A stretch of 64,000 bases of DNA, taken from assembly GCA_039105265.1 (NCBI GenBank), contig JAPFFF010000065.1, positions 558,001 to 622,000 on the forward strand. Reading direction: 5' to 3'. The stretch's first letter is position 1. Every line of letters starts with the position of its first letter. Positions 18,762-27,022 of the stretch are shown here, one piece after another. The position numbers and the translations under genes are program-made. This DNA comes from Tritrichomonas musculus (Eukaryota; Parabasalia; Tritrichomonadida; Tritrichomonadidae). The notes under the pieces were generated by a model. That model saw nothing but the letters and a program-made list of their open reading frames with translations, did no database searches and was not told the DNA's origin.

Positions 18762-18848
18762 TTATTTTGTTATATTTAAATTTTTTGAAACAATATTAAT
18801 AATTTCACTTTGACCAAACAGCTTTGCAAATTCAAGTGGATTCAAATT
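18762..18848 (-). CDS. Probable terminal ankyrin segment of the 18.8-21.1 kb gene
   Basis: Minus strand, ending at the TAA at 18762: NLNPLEFAKLFGQSEIINIV, then SKNLNITK. This is the second half of an ankyrin repeat and completes the unit that the upstream frame leaves at RVDPN (about 18910). Some 60 bp of AT-rich DNA with a stop separates them. A GT can be drawn at the upstream edge (18909), but no AG precedes the downstream part. The interruption falls in the same inter-repeat loop as the spacers at 8.8-12.0 kb. Confidence 0.55.
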   Translation of the reverse strand, partial: NLNPLEFAKLFGQSEIINIVSKNLNITK

Positions 18849-18873
18849 AAAATAATAATAATAAAAAATACCG

Positions 18874-21087
18874 TTATGAATAAAAAAAATTATTAAAAAT
18901 GAAAGTTACATTTGGATCAACTCTATTACTTTCCATCAAAATCTTAACAGCTTCAAAATTATTATGCTGAATAGCTATATGAATTGGAGTCATTCCAGAA
19001 TCATCCTTCAAGTTAACGTTTGTTTTTTTATTATTAACAAAAAGTTGAACAATTTCATGAAAATTTTTCTTAGCGGCGATATGAAGAGGCGCAGTTCCTT
19101 CTGTAATAAGATTAGGATCAGCTCTTTCCTGATCCAAATAGACACGAACGAAGTCTGTTTTATTTGAAGCCACGATTAAATGAATTGAATAAAATCCATC
19201 AAAACGAGGCACATTCAAATTAACTCTTTCATTTTCACAGACCAAAGTAAACGTATTTAAAAAACCAGAGAAAGAAGCAGTAAAGCTCAAATTCTCACCG
19301 AGATGGTCAACTTCATCGAAATCATATTCATCTTTATATTTACTAAAAATCATTTTAGAAACGTCGTATTTTCCGTCACCGATACAATATTTAATCGGAG
19401 ATTTATTATGAAAATCTTTCACATTGATATTTGCATCTTTATGTTTCATGAGTGCGTTGAATGAATCACAATCATTACTCTTGGCTGCACCATGCAATGG
19501 CGTATCTTTAAATTTATCAGCAAGATCCCAAATGATGTCTTTATGTGAAAGAAGAAGATTTATTGCATCAATTGAACGATTCGTTGCTGCATAAAAAAGT
19601 GGCGTCAAATTCAAGTTATCGAAGACGTTGACATTAAAACCTTTAGAAATTAAAAATAAAAGAATTAAAATATTGTTTCCCGAAGCTGCACGATGAATAA
19701 TTGTGCCCGTTTGTAAGAAGCTTTCTTCATAATTTATTGAAATAACAGAATTAAGCCATTGAAAAAGAGGAAAACGATAACATTCTACAACTAACGATAT
19801 CGAACCGATATCAAATGAATAACCTAGTTTTTGTAACGTTTGAATAATCATGTGTGATCCTCCTAGAACTGCAAAATGCATAACTTTGAGACCAATGTAA
19901 TCTTCGAGGTTCGGATCAGCTCCGTTTTCGAGAAGAAAACGAAAACATTTTTCAGAGCCATAATAAGCGGCCAACTGTAACAAAGTACATCTATTCTTCA
20001 GTTGGGGATAACGAATATAAATGTTCTCTCTAACTCTCATATTCAAATCAATTAAATCTTCTTCTACTTCACCTTTTTCATTCAGTTCTTTCAATTTGCC
20101 AAATTTTTCTCTTGATGTCATCAATTTGTCTTTTCGAGTAATGAAAAAGTTGACGTCATCATTCCTTATCGCAAACATTGGGGTCCCTTTTGTAAAGCCA
20201 CAATTCTCCATGATTGTGCTGTGTTCATTCCAATTAGATTCATCAGTTAACTCAAATTTTTGATAGAACTCATTGAATGAAAAAGGAAGCCTTGAATACT
20301 TATACTTCTTCTTCATTTCGTTATGAAGATCATTGAAAAGATTTGGAAAATGAGCTTTAATCATAGGCGCGAAGTAGGCAAACACATACATCTCTTCAAC
20401 CTCCCATGTTGGCAAGTTAAGGAAGTATTTTTCAATGTAATTGAAATACTCTTCTTCATTGAAAATTTCCATGCATTTGTAAATGCAGAAAAGTTTCCAT
20501 GGTTGCTTCGCTGTGGACTGATTAAGAGTGAAAACTCGATCAAGAAAGACGGAAATGATTGAATCAGACTTCATGACAAAATCTTCAAAAAAAGTGTCAT
20601 TTTGATCGTTTTTCATTGAATTTTCATCTTCAATGTTTTTTATTTTAATTACTGAAACAATTTGATTCTCATCGTCATTCAATTCTCCTTTGTTTCCATT
20701 TAGTATCTGCTTCTCACTCAGAATTAATGACTTTCGACGAGATGTAACTTTTGCATTTTGACTTTTGTGACTATTCAATTGTCGTTTGACTAGAATTTGA
20801 TAGGTTCGGTCTCGACGTGATAAATTTCTGTAGGTAAAAATAATTGGATCAATGCTCTCTTTAGTTTCCGAGCCTGAATTAACCAATTCTCTGATTTCTT
20901 TGGCTTTCCTGATGATTCTGTACAATGAATAAAGAAGAAAGGCATATTGTTCAACATAAAATTCTCGATATTTGCAGCAAACGAAGATATTGTCAACTAA
21001 ACGAATGATAAGTTCCGGATCTTTGAAAAATTCAGATCTGATAAGAGTATCACACATCCAATCAATATTAGAATTTTCAAGGGCCAT
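18874..21087 (-). CDS. Large ankyrin-repeat protein (DUF3447-like N-terminus)
   Basis: The first ATG is at 21087 (MALENSNIDWMCD). The frame is open about 130 bp further upstream without an ATG (FTKENLLKYLSPDGLDRALS), which reads like genuine protein, so an upstream exon or start is possible. Residues 1 to about 330 are helical and charged. From about residue 340 come around ten ankyrin units, e.g. TLLQLAAYYGSEKCFRFLLE, GLKVMHFAVLGG, TPLFYAATNRSIDAINLLLS, TPLHGAAKSND, TAPLHIAAKKNFHEIVQLFV and TPIHIAIQHNNFEAVKILME. The frame leaves ankyrin at RVDPN and stops in AT-rich DNA; the repeat continues at 18848. A cytoplasmic scaffold role is inferred. Confidence 0.85.
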   Translation of the reverse strand: MALENSNIDWMCDTLIRSEFFKDPELIIRLVDNIFVCCKYREFYVEQYAFLLYSLYRIIRKAKEIRELVNSGSETKESIDPIIFTYRNLSRRDRTYQILVKRQLNSHKSQNAKVTSRRKSLILSEKQILNGNKGELNDDENQIVSVIKIKNIEDENSMKNDQNDTFFEDFVMKSDSIISVFLDRVFTLNQSTAKQPWKLFCIYKCMEIFNEEEYFNYIEKYFLNLPTWEVEEMYVFAYFAPMIKAHFPNLFNDLHNEMKKKYKYSRLPFSFNEFYQKFELTDESNWNEHSTIMENCGFTKGTPMFAIRNDDVNFFITRKDKLMTSREKFGKLKELNEKGEVEEDLIDLNMRVRENIYIRYPQLKNRCTLLQLAAYYGSEKCFRFLLENGADPNLEDYIGLKVMHFAVLGGSHMIIQTLQKLGYSFDIGSISLVVECYRFPLFQWLNSVISINYEESFLQTGTIIHRAASGNNILILLFLISKGFNVNVFDNLNLTPLFYAATNRSIDAINLLLSHKDIIWDLADKFKDTPLHGAAKSNDCDSFNALMKHKDANINVKDFHNKSPIKYCIGDGKYDVSKMIFSKYKDEYDFDEVDHLGENLSFTASFSGFLNTFTLVCENERVNLNVPRFDGFYSIHLIVASNKTDFVRVYLDQERADPNLITEGTAPLHIAAKKNFHEIVQLFVNNKKTNVNLKDDSGMTPIHIAIQHNNFEAVKILMESNRVDPNVTFIFNNFFYS

Positions 21088-21624
21088 CAATATATCTTGT
21101 AAATGTGCTATGGAAAGTGCTCTATCGAGACCATCGGGTGATAAATATTTTAAAAGATTTTCTTTGGTAAAAATATTCAGTTTGAGAAATAATTTATTAT
21201 AGCACTTTTTTTATCTACAATGAATAAATGAATTGATATCATTTTTATATGTTTTTGATATTTATTAAATGAATAAGCATGAAGAAAAAAATATAATGAT
21301 AATCATATTTTTGTTTATTAATTTAATTAATTTTTTATTTATAAAATTATATATTAATATTAAATTATTTGAAATATCATTATTATTATGTCATAATCAA
21401 TGATATATGATGAAAATAAGACATTTAAATTAAAGTAAAGAATATTTTCCACCCACATTTTTTCTGTAGATTATGCTTTGAAAAAAATTTTTGTTTTTTG
21501 AAATTTTGATAAAAAACTATATAAACTTTTTGATAACAATGAAAAAGCACTTTCATATTATAATAATTTAAAATATGATTTTTGAAAGAAAAAACTTTAT
21601 TAACTTTTTGATAAAAGATCTTGG
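21088..21624. other. Divergent promoter region, ankyrin gene and kinase gene
   Basis: About 540 bp between two genes pointing away from each other. The part next to the ankyrin gene may be coding (see that entry). The rest is AT-rich and includes a run of Leu/Lys/Phe-rich codons with no plausible gene. No RNA gene seen. Confidence 0.4.
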
Positions 21625-21630
21625 TCATTA
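21625..21630 (+). promoter_or_regulatory. Initiator-like TCATTA at the kinase start
   Basis: TCATTA overlaps the A of the ATG at 21630. It fits the trichomonad initiator TCA(C/T)(A/T), but the implied leader would be only about 3 bases, shorter than usual, so an upstream site may be the real one. Confidence 0.3.
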
Positions 21631-23936
21631 TGTCTACTAGGATTAAAAAGAGCAGATCGTACCTAGTTGATTTAAATGATTATGAAATTGTTCAAAACAT
21701 TAATCGAGGAGGTTTCGGCGTGATTAATTTAGTTCGAAACAAAAAAACTGGTAAAGAATTTGCAGCCAAAACAAATCTTATTCAAAACAAGTCACAAAAC
21801 AAACTTTTTGTATCACGCGAAGTTCGTATTTTAATCCAAATCCAGCATCTTACTATTATTCAATTTCGAGGATTTTCATATGTTGACTTCTATGGCGACA
21901 AAAACATAACAATACTAATGGATTACATGAAAGAAGGATCCCTAGCAAGTTTAATCGAAAAAGAGATCAAAAGCCTCTGTCCATCAAATTATGATAATAC
22001 GAAACGCCAAATCATCCTTGTTGGCATTGCCCGAGGGATGATGCTCCTGCATAACAAACACATTATCCACCGCGATCTTAAGCCAGAGAACATTCTGCTT
22101 GATTCCGATTTCCACCCGCGCATTACAGATTTTGGGCTGTCAAAATTTTTTGACCCCCACCACTCCATGAGCCAGTCGATGTCAGAAACAGGCACAGCGG
22201 CATACATGGCGCCAGAAGTGATCAGCAGTGACCACTTCAACACGAAGGCAGACGTTTACGCGTTTGGAATTCTGATGTACGAAGTGATTGGCGGGAAGCG
22301 CGCGTACGACGGCCTCCTCCACGGCAAGAAGAAACTGACTTTGTTCCAGCTGAAGCAGAAAGTTGAGAAAGGTCTGCGTCCAGAGATTGACTTTCCGATT
22401 AAGAAAGGCCTGCGGCGAATGATTGAAAAGTGCTGGTCAGCGGATCCAAAAGAACGGCCAACATTTGAGGAACTATTCAAAAAGTTGAGTCTTTCCAACG
22501 AAGACTACTTCCTCGAATTTGAAGGGAACTATGAAGAACCGAAAATCGTTTCAGACGACGAAGATGAAGACCAAGAAGATCAAGAAGACGATGACGAGTC
22601 AGGCGTGAGCATGAAGTACTGCCTCGAAGACGTTGACGCAGGCGAGCTACTCGACTACGTTGACGAAATCAAAGAGGAAACAAAGACAGCAACAAGAGAG
22701 AACGAAGAACTGAAACAGAAGATAAAGAAAATGAGATCTCAAATGCACAACATGGAAAGCATCATCAAAGAAAAGACAGATGAAGTTTCGTCACTGAAGA
22801 CTGATCTAATTAACGTGAAGAAAGAAATGGCTGCCAAAATATCGGCACTTGAAGCAGGACACTCCAGCCAGCCGTCTGATGGAGCGCCAAGCATGAAGTC
22901 CTTGGAAAAGACAATCAAAGATCAAAAAGCCGAGATTTCATCGCTCAAGAAAGAACTCGATGCAGTGAAAAAAGAGAAAAACTCGCAGATTTTGTCACTT
23001 CAGGAAAGCTTTGGCAGATTTTTCTCAGTTGAAATGAGCAAGGAAGGACCAGGAATTCTTGCCCAGCTGAAGGACAAACAGAAAACTCCCTTCGACAGAC
23101 TCTTCATCGCATCTCAGTCATCAAATGACATCTACACCCTCCTTCTTCCTCACACTGATGATTGTTTTTGCACAGCAGATAAAGGTTCCTTCATTGAATT
23201 TGAACTTGAGACAGCAGTCACGATCAGTGGTGTCAAAATATTTTCTTCTAGTTCTGGTTTTCCTAAGTCATTTGACATTTCAGTTGGAGGCGAAACAGTG
23301 ATATCAATAAAAGAAGCGAGAGAACTGAATGGTGAACACAAAGACATGACAGTCAGCTTTGCGCCAATTCGAGGCAGAAAAGTTCGCTTCACACAGACAG
23401 GACCGAGCTGGGACAAAGACAACAATTTTCTATACATCAAAGGAATTGAACTCTTATCAACAGACTCGAAGTATTCAAGAGGAGTCTTTGCGACACTTGT
23501 TGATCAAAGTAAAGACGAAGACCCGCACAAGTGTCCTGTCATCATTTCTGCAAAATATTACGACTTCAACACTTTCCATTCAATTGATGCAAAAAAAGCA
23601 ATTTGCACTTTTACTTATGATAATCCGTGGTTTCAAGTTGAGCTGACACGAGGAACAGCTGTTCTTAACGGCTTCAGACTCAAGAAGAGTGATGACAAGC
23701 TGAGGAGCTACAAAGTGATTTGCACAGATGACTCGAGTAAGCCAGAATCGTCATGGACAACGCTGATCGAAATTAACGAGAAAACAGAAAACGAACATAA
23801 AGATCTTGACATCTATGAATTTGCACACCCAAGTCCGCCAACCAAATTTGTGAGACTCGTTCACACAGGCAAAACCTGGAGTGGTATATTAAATTTAAAG
23901 TTTTTCCATTTTGATTTTTTTGGAAGTTACTTTTAA
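21630..23936 (+). CDS. TKL-type protein kinase with coiled coil and two discoidin-like domains
   Basis: Taken from the ATG at 21630 (MSTRIKKSRSYL), 768 residues; an upstream TTG is ignored. Kinase domain about 18-290: glycine loop GGFGVI, Lys47 in FAAK, Glu64 in helix C, HRDLKPEN at 147-154, DFG at 167-169, APE, DVYAFG and the distal Arg in KERPTF. All catalytic residues are present, so it should be active on Ser/Thr. An acidic linker and a coiled coil (about 335-480) follow, then two tandem galactose-binding-like (F5/8 type C) folds at about 500-620 and 630-768 (FIEFELETAVTISGVKIFSS, VRFTQTG; WFQVELTRGTAVLNGFRL, VRLVHTG). Such kinase-discoidin proteins are common in trichomonads; the ligand is unknown. 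GC content is higher than in the neighbouring genes. Confidence 0.9.
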   Translation: MSTRIKKSRSYLVDLNDYEIVQNINRGGFGVINLVRNKKTGKEFAAKTNLIQNKSQNKLFVSREVRILIQIQHLTIIQFRGFSYVDFYGDKNITILMDYMKEGSLASLIEKEIKSLCPSNYDNTKRQIILVGIARGMMLLHNKHIIHRDLKPENILLDSDFHPRITDFGLSKFFDPHHSMSQSMSETGTAAYMAPEVISSDHFNTKADVYAFGILMYEVIGGKRAYDGLLHGKKKLTLFQLKQKVEKGLRPEIDFPIKKGLRRMIEKCWSADPKERPTFEELFKKLSLSNEDYFLEFEGNYEEPKIVSDDEDEDQEDQEDDDESGVSMKYCLEDVDAGELLDYVDEIKEETKTATRENEELKQKIKKMRSQMHNMESIIKEKTDEVSSLKTDLINVKKEMAAKISALEAGHSSQPSDGAPSMKSLEKTIKDQKAEISSLKKELDAVKKEKNSQILSLQESFGRFFSVEMSKEGPGILAQLKDKQKTPFDRLFIASQSSNDIYTLLLPHTDDCFCTADKGSFIEFELETAVTISGVKIFSSSSGFPKSFDISVGGETVISIKEARELNGEHKDMTVSFAPIRGRKVRFTQTGPSWDKDNNFLYIKGIELLSTDSKYSRGVFATLVDQSKDEDPHKCPVIISAKYYDFNTFHSIDAKKAICTFTYDNPWFQVELTRGTAVLNGFRLKKSDDKLRSYKVICTDDSSKPESSWTTLIEINEKTENEHKDLDIYEFAHPSPPTKFVRLVHTGKTWSGILNLKFFHFDFFGSYF

Positions 23937-24329
23937 TTAATTAATTGGCATGCAATACGCAAAAAAAAAGTTTCTTAATAAAACAATGTTGTTGTTGTTG
24001 AATCTTGATCATTTTTTGTTTTAATAGTATCTTATCATTGTTCAAATATTTTTTTAATGATAAGATAAATGAATGAATTTAAATAGTATCTTATTAATTT
24101 TTAAAAAGCATGAAGAAATTTGACAAAGGAAATTTCATTTTGCTTAACGATTTAAAGTTAGAGATTTAAAACAAGATGCCACCTAATTTAAATCTCGCTA
24201 ATAATTATAATAAAAAACGATTAGGTCTATATGAAATGAAATATGGCAATACATTATATAATATATTATGATATTAAATATATATTTATTCAAAATACAT
24301 TTTTTTTTTTTAAAGTAATAAATTTAATT
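23937..24329. other. Convergent intergenic gap
   Basis: AT-rich, with a short (GTT)n run near 23985 and two copies of TAGTATCTTAT (about 24027 and 24085). No gene seen. Confidence 0.4.
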
Positions 24330-26714
24330 TCAATTTTCAAGAGATTTCAAAAGCATATCTTCTAGTTGTTGAACAGCAAATGAATAAGATATGACTCCAA
24401 GTTCATTTTGTCTTTCTTCAAATTCCTGCAAAAGCTTTCCAATTGACAAGCACACTGGCATTAAAATCACATCTTTTCTGTCATCTGCAACTTTCGCGTC
24501 AGGAATGTATTTTCTGACAAAATCAAGAACTGATTGTACGTCATTGTTACTAGTTTCAACTCTCAATTCGTAGCCACATTTAAATTGTTCTCTCAATTCA
24601 GTCGAAGTACCAATAAATCTCAGAATTCCTTCAGACAGAATGAACAATCTTGATGAAACAGCTTCAGCTTCTTCAAGGGCATGACTTGTTATCAATGAAG
24701 TTGTATTTTTAAGGCCAGAAATCATTTTCCAAATGAGTTGACAAGCTTGAACATCAACGCCAGCAGTTGGCTCATCCATTAAAACGACTTCAGGATTACC
24801 AAGCAAAGACAGGCCGATACACAACTTCCTCTTTTGGCCACCAGAAAGGTCACCAGCACGATTTTTCAGCATATGTGTTAATTGCATGTTTGTTGCAAGA
24901 TACTCAATTGACGTTTGAAGTGTCTCTTTAGAAATTCCACGAAAAGCGCCGAAAAGTTCAAAATGTTCTTCAACAGACAATTGAGGAATAAGGACGTTGG
25001 TTTGATAACAAACACCAACACTGTGAACTTTATTTTCTCCTAAAATTGTAATGATTCCTTCAGTTGGCTTAATTCCACCACTCAAGCAATTAATCATTGT
25101 TGATTTGCCAGCCCCATTTGGACCAATCATTACAATAACCTCACCTTTACTAATATCGAAAGAAACGGAATTTAAAGCTGTCACTTTTCTAGTTCCATGA
25201 TAAACTTTTGTTAAGTTATTTACATCAATTGCTGGTTGATTTGAATCAATACTTAAATCACTCGTGTTACCATCTCTTATTGAACTAGCATTCTTGTTTT
25301 TCTTCTTGAATAATTGGACGTTGTTTATTCCAAAAGCACGCGGACAATAAGCATTACAAATCAAAAACAAAAAGAAATAAAGAACAATATCAATTGCACT
25401 CCACATTAACGGAATCCATGGAGGACACATGAATGCTTTATTGTTCATGTCATTCCATCTGTATAATGGCAATTCGGCAACAGTTTGAATGAATCCTTGT
25501 ATTAAAAATATTTCGTATGTTGAAATAGGAAAAAGACAAAAGATATGATTTAATGTCAATGTCAATGTTGTTCTTTCATTAAGAGTAACAAATTGAAAGA
25601 ACATGCTCAAAATAATCGTTACCATAATCATTATAATAGTAAGTGATTTCCCTTTTGATGCATCTTTAATCAATGCAGTAATGAAAAACTGAAACCAAAT
25701 CTCAGCAATAACATACAAAACAGACAAAACAAAAACCATTCCAAAATCATTGCCATTCAAACCAAACCAAAAGCAATAAACAACAGAAATAAACAAATGA
25801 ACGACTAAACAAATAACAAATGAAACTATAAAATTCGTAAACCAATAAGCAAGCTCACTCATTCCCATTAAATACGAAAGCGCAGTTACATGACTATCTT
25901 TTTCTGAAAAGATTAATTCCATATCAGGCAAAGTACAAAGGATTGTAGAAATAGGTGTCATTAAACCAAATGGAAATGCTAATTTGACCATTCGTTGAAC
26001 AATTTTTGGTCGTGAAAAATCACTTTTATAAAAGTTTACTTTCATGTATTTCATGTTTTGAATATCAGGTGGTACTCCTTCACTTATTGAACGTAAGGTG
26101 ACTAATGAATCACGGATTTGCAGATAAATGGAAGCTTGTGGTGACCCAAAAACAGATTGGAAGTAAACTTTGATGGTTGGGTTGATAAGTGCATCTGAAC
26201 TGTCAATGTTTGTCCATTCAAAACCAATGTTATTTAATTGTGTGGAATAAACAATATCTTTTAGCTCATTTAATGTATTTACATAACTGATTTGAGTGCC
26301 TGGTAAAGTTGTGGTGGTTCCATTTACTGGAATGGTGCCACCATTAATTAATATATTTAGAAATGTTGTGTTTCCAATGAGATAACGCATTAATGGTTTG
26401 TCTGGAAGACATGCAACTTTCGTTTGGGGACCGAATGCCAAAAACCATTCCAAGAGTGAATTGAAATCAACTTTATTTATTTGTGGCGATTTCATTTCTG
26501 GAAATTTTGTTTCACCCAGATAATAATCAAGAAGTAGAATTAAGGGTATTATAAAGGCGCATATTATTTCAATAATTGAAGAAATATTACGAATTCGAAT
26601 TAAAAAATTTTTCTTTAGCAAGGCTTTAACTTGGTTTGAAAATGTTGGTCTTAAATCTTCCCAAGAACCTAAAGGATTGTCATCATCTTTTCTGATATTA
26701 ATATCATTTTGCAT
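24330..26714 (-). CDS. ABCA-type half transporter
   Basis: The ATG at 26714 gives 794 residues: an N-terminal membrane helix (SSIIEIICAFIIPLILLLDY), a large extracytoplasmic loop of about 190 residues, a block of five or six helices (about 255-460), and one nucleotide-binding domain. In that domain Walker A is GPNGAGKST, the signature LSGGQKRK, Walker B VVLMDEP, the D-loop AGVD and the switch His in TSHALEEAE. This is the plan of one half of an ABCA transporter, so it must pair to work. Lipid or sterol movement is the family's usual role; the substrate here is unknown. The C-terminal regulatory stretch ends LLKSLEN. It is transcribed away from the second half transporter at 27023. Confidence 0.9.
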   Translation of the reverse strand: MQNDINIRKDDDNPLGSWEDLRPTFSNQVKALLKKNFLIRIRNISSIIEIICAFIIPLILLLDYYLGETKFPEMKSPQINKVDFNSLLEWFLAFGPQTKVACLPDKPLMRYLIGNTTFLNILINGGTIPVNGTTTTLPGTQISYVNTLNELKDIVYSTQLNNIGFEWTNIDSSDALINPTIKVYFQSVFGSPQASIYLQIRDSLVTLRSISEGVPPDIQNMKYMKVNFYKSDFSRPKIVQRMVKLAFPFGLMTPISTILCTLPDMELIFSEKDSHVTALSYLMGMSELAYWFTNFIVSFVICLVVHLFISVVYCFWFGLNGNDFGMVFVLSVLYVIAEIWFQFFITALIKDASKGKSLTIIMIMVTIILSMFFQFVTLNERTTLTLTLNHIFCLFPISTYEIFLIQGFIQTVAELPLYRWNDMNNKAFMCPPWIPLMWSAIDIVLYFFLFLICNAYCPRAFGINNVQLFKKKNKNASSIRDGNTSDLSIDSNQPAIDVNNLTKVYHGTRKVTALNSVSFDISKGEVIVMIGPNGAGKSTMINCLSGGIKPTEGIITILGENKVHSVGVCYQTNVLIPQLSVEEHFELFGAFRGISKETLQTSIEYLATNMQLTHMLKNRAGDLSGGQKRKLCIGLSLLGNPEVVLMDEPTAGVDVQACQLIWKMISGLKNTTSLITSHALEEAEAVSSRLFILSEGILRFIGTSTELREQFKCGYELRVETSNNDVQSVLDFVRKYIPDAKVADDRKDVILMPVCLSIGKLLQEFEERQNELGVISYSFAVQQLEDMLLKSLEN

Positions 26715-27022
26715 TTTTTATGTTGGATATAAAAATATACTGAGTTAAAAACCATAAATATTATTTATCTTGTTAAAAAATTAATTTTATCATTTTATTA
26801 ATATTATTTAATAATAATAATAATATTATTATTATTATTAATTTTGTTATATATATGTTTTATATTTAATTTAACAAAGAAAAAATAAAAATAATATATT
26901 GATAGCTTAACTGATTTATCACAAAAAGTTCATTCGATAAAAAAAATTGTTATACAAAGTTGAATTATGAATACAATTATTCAAATTTTCGTAATTATTA
27001 CGCTTAAAAATTATTTTTTTAA
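26715..27022. promoter_or_regulatory. Shared upstream region of two divergent ABC genes
   Basis: 308 bp, almost only A/T. The middle holds a palindrome of TAA/TTA triplets, about 26810-26845 (TTAATAATAATAATAATATT then ATTATTATTATTAA). It would serve both half-transporter genes. No clear TCAYW initiator lies within 20 bases of either ATG. Confidence 0.5.

Noticed and set aside
20021-20562. Two 80-codon plus-strand frames
   Set aside because: Shadows of the ankyrin gene on the other strand.
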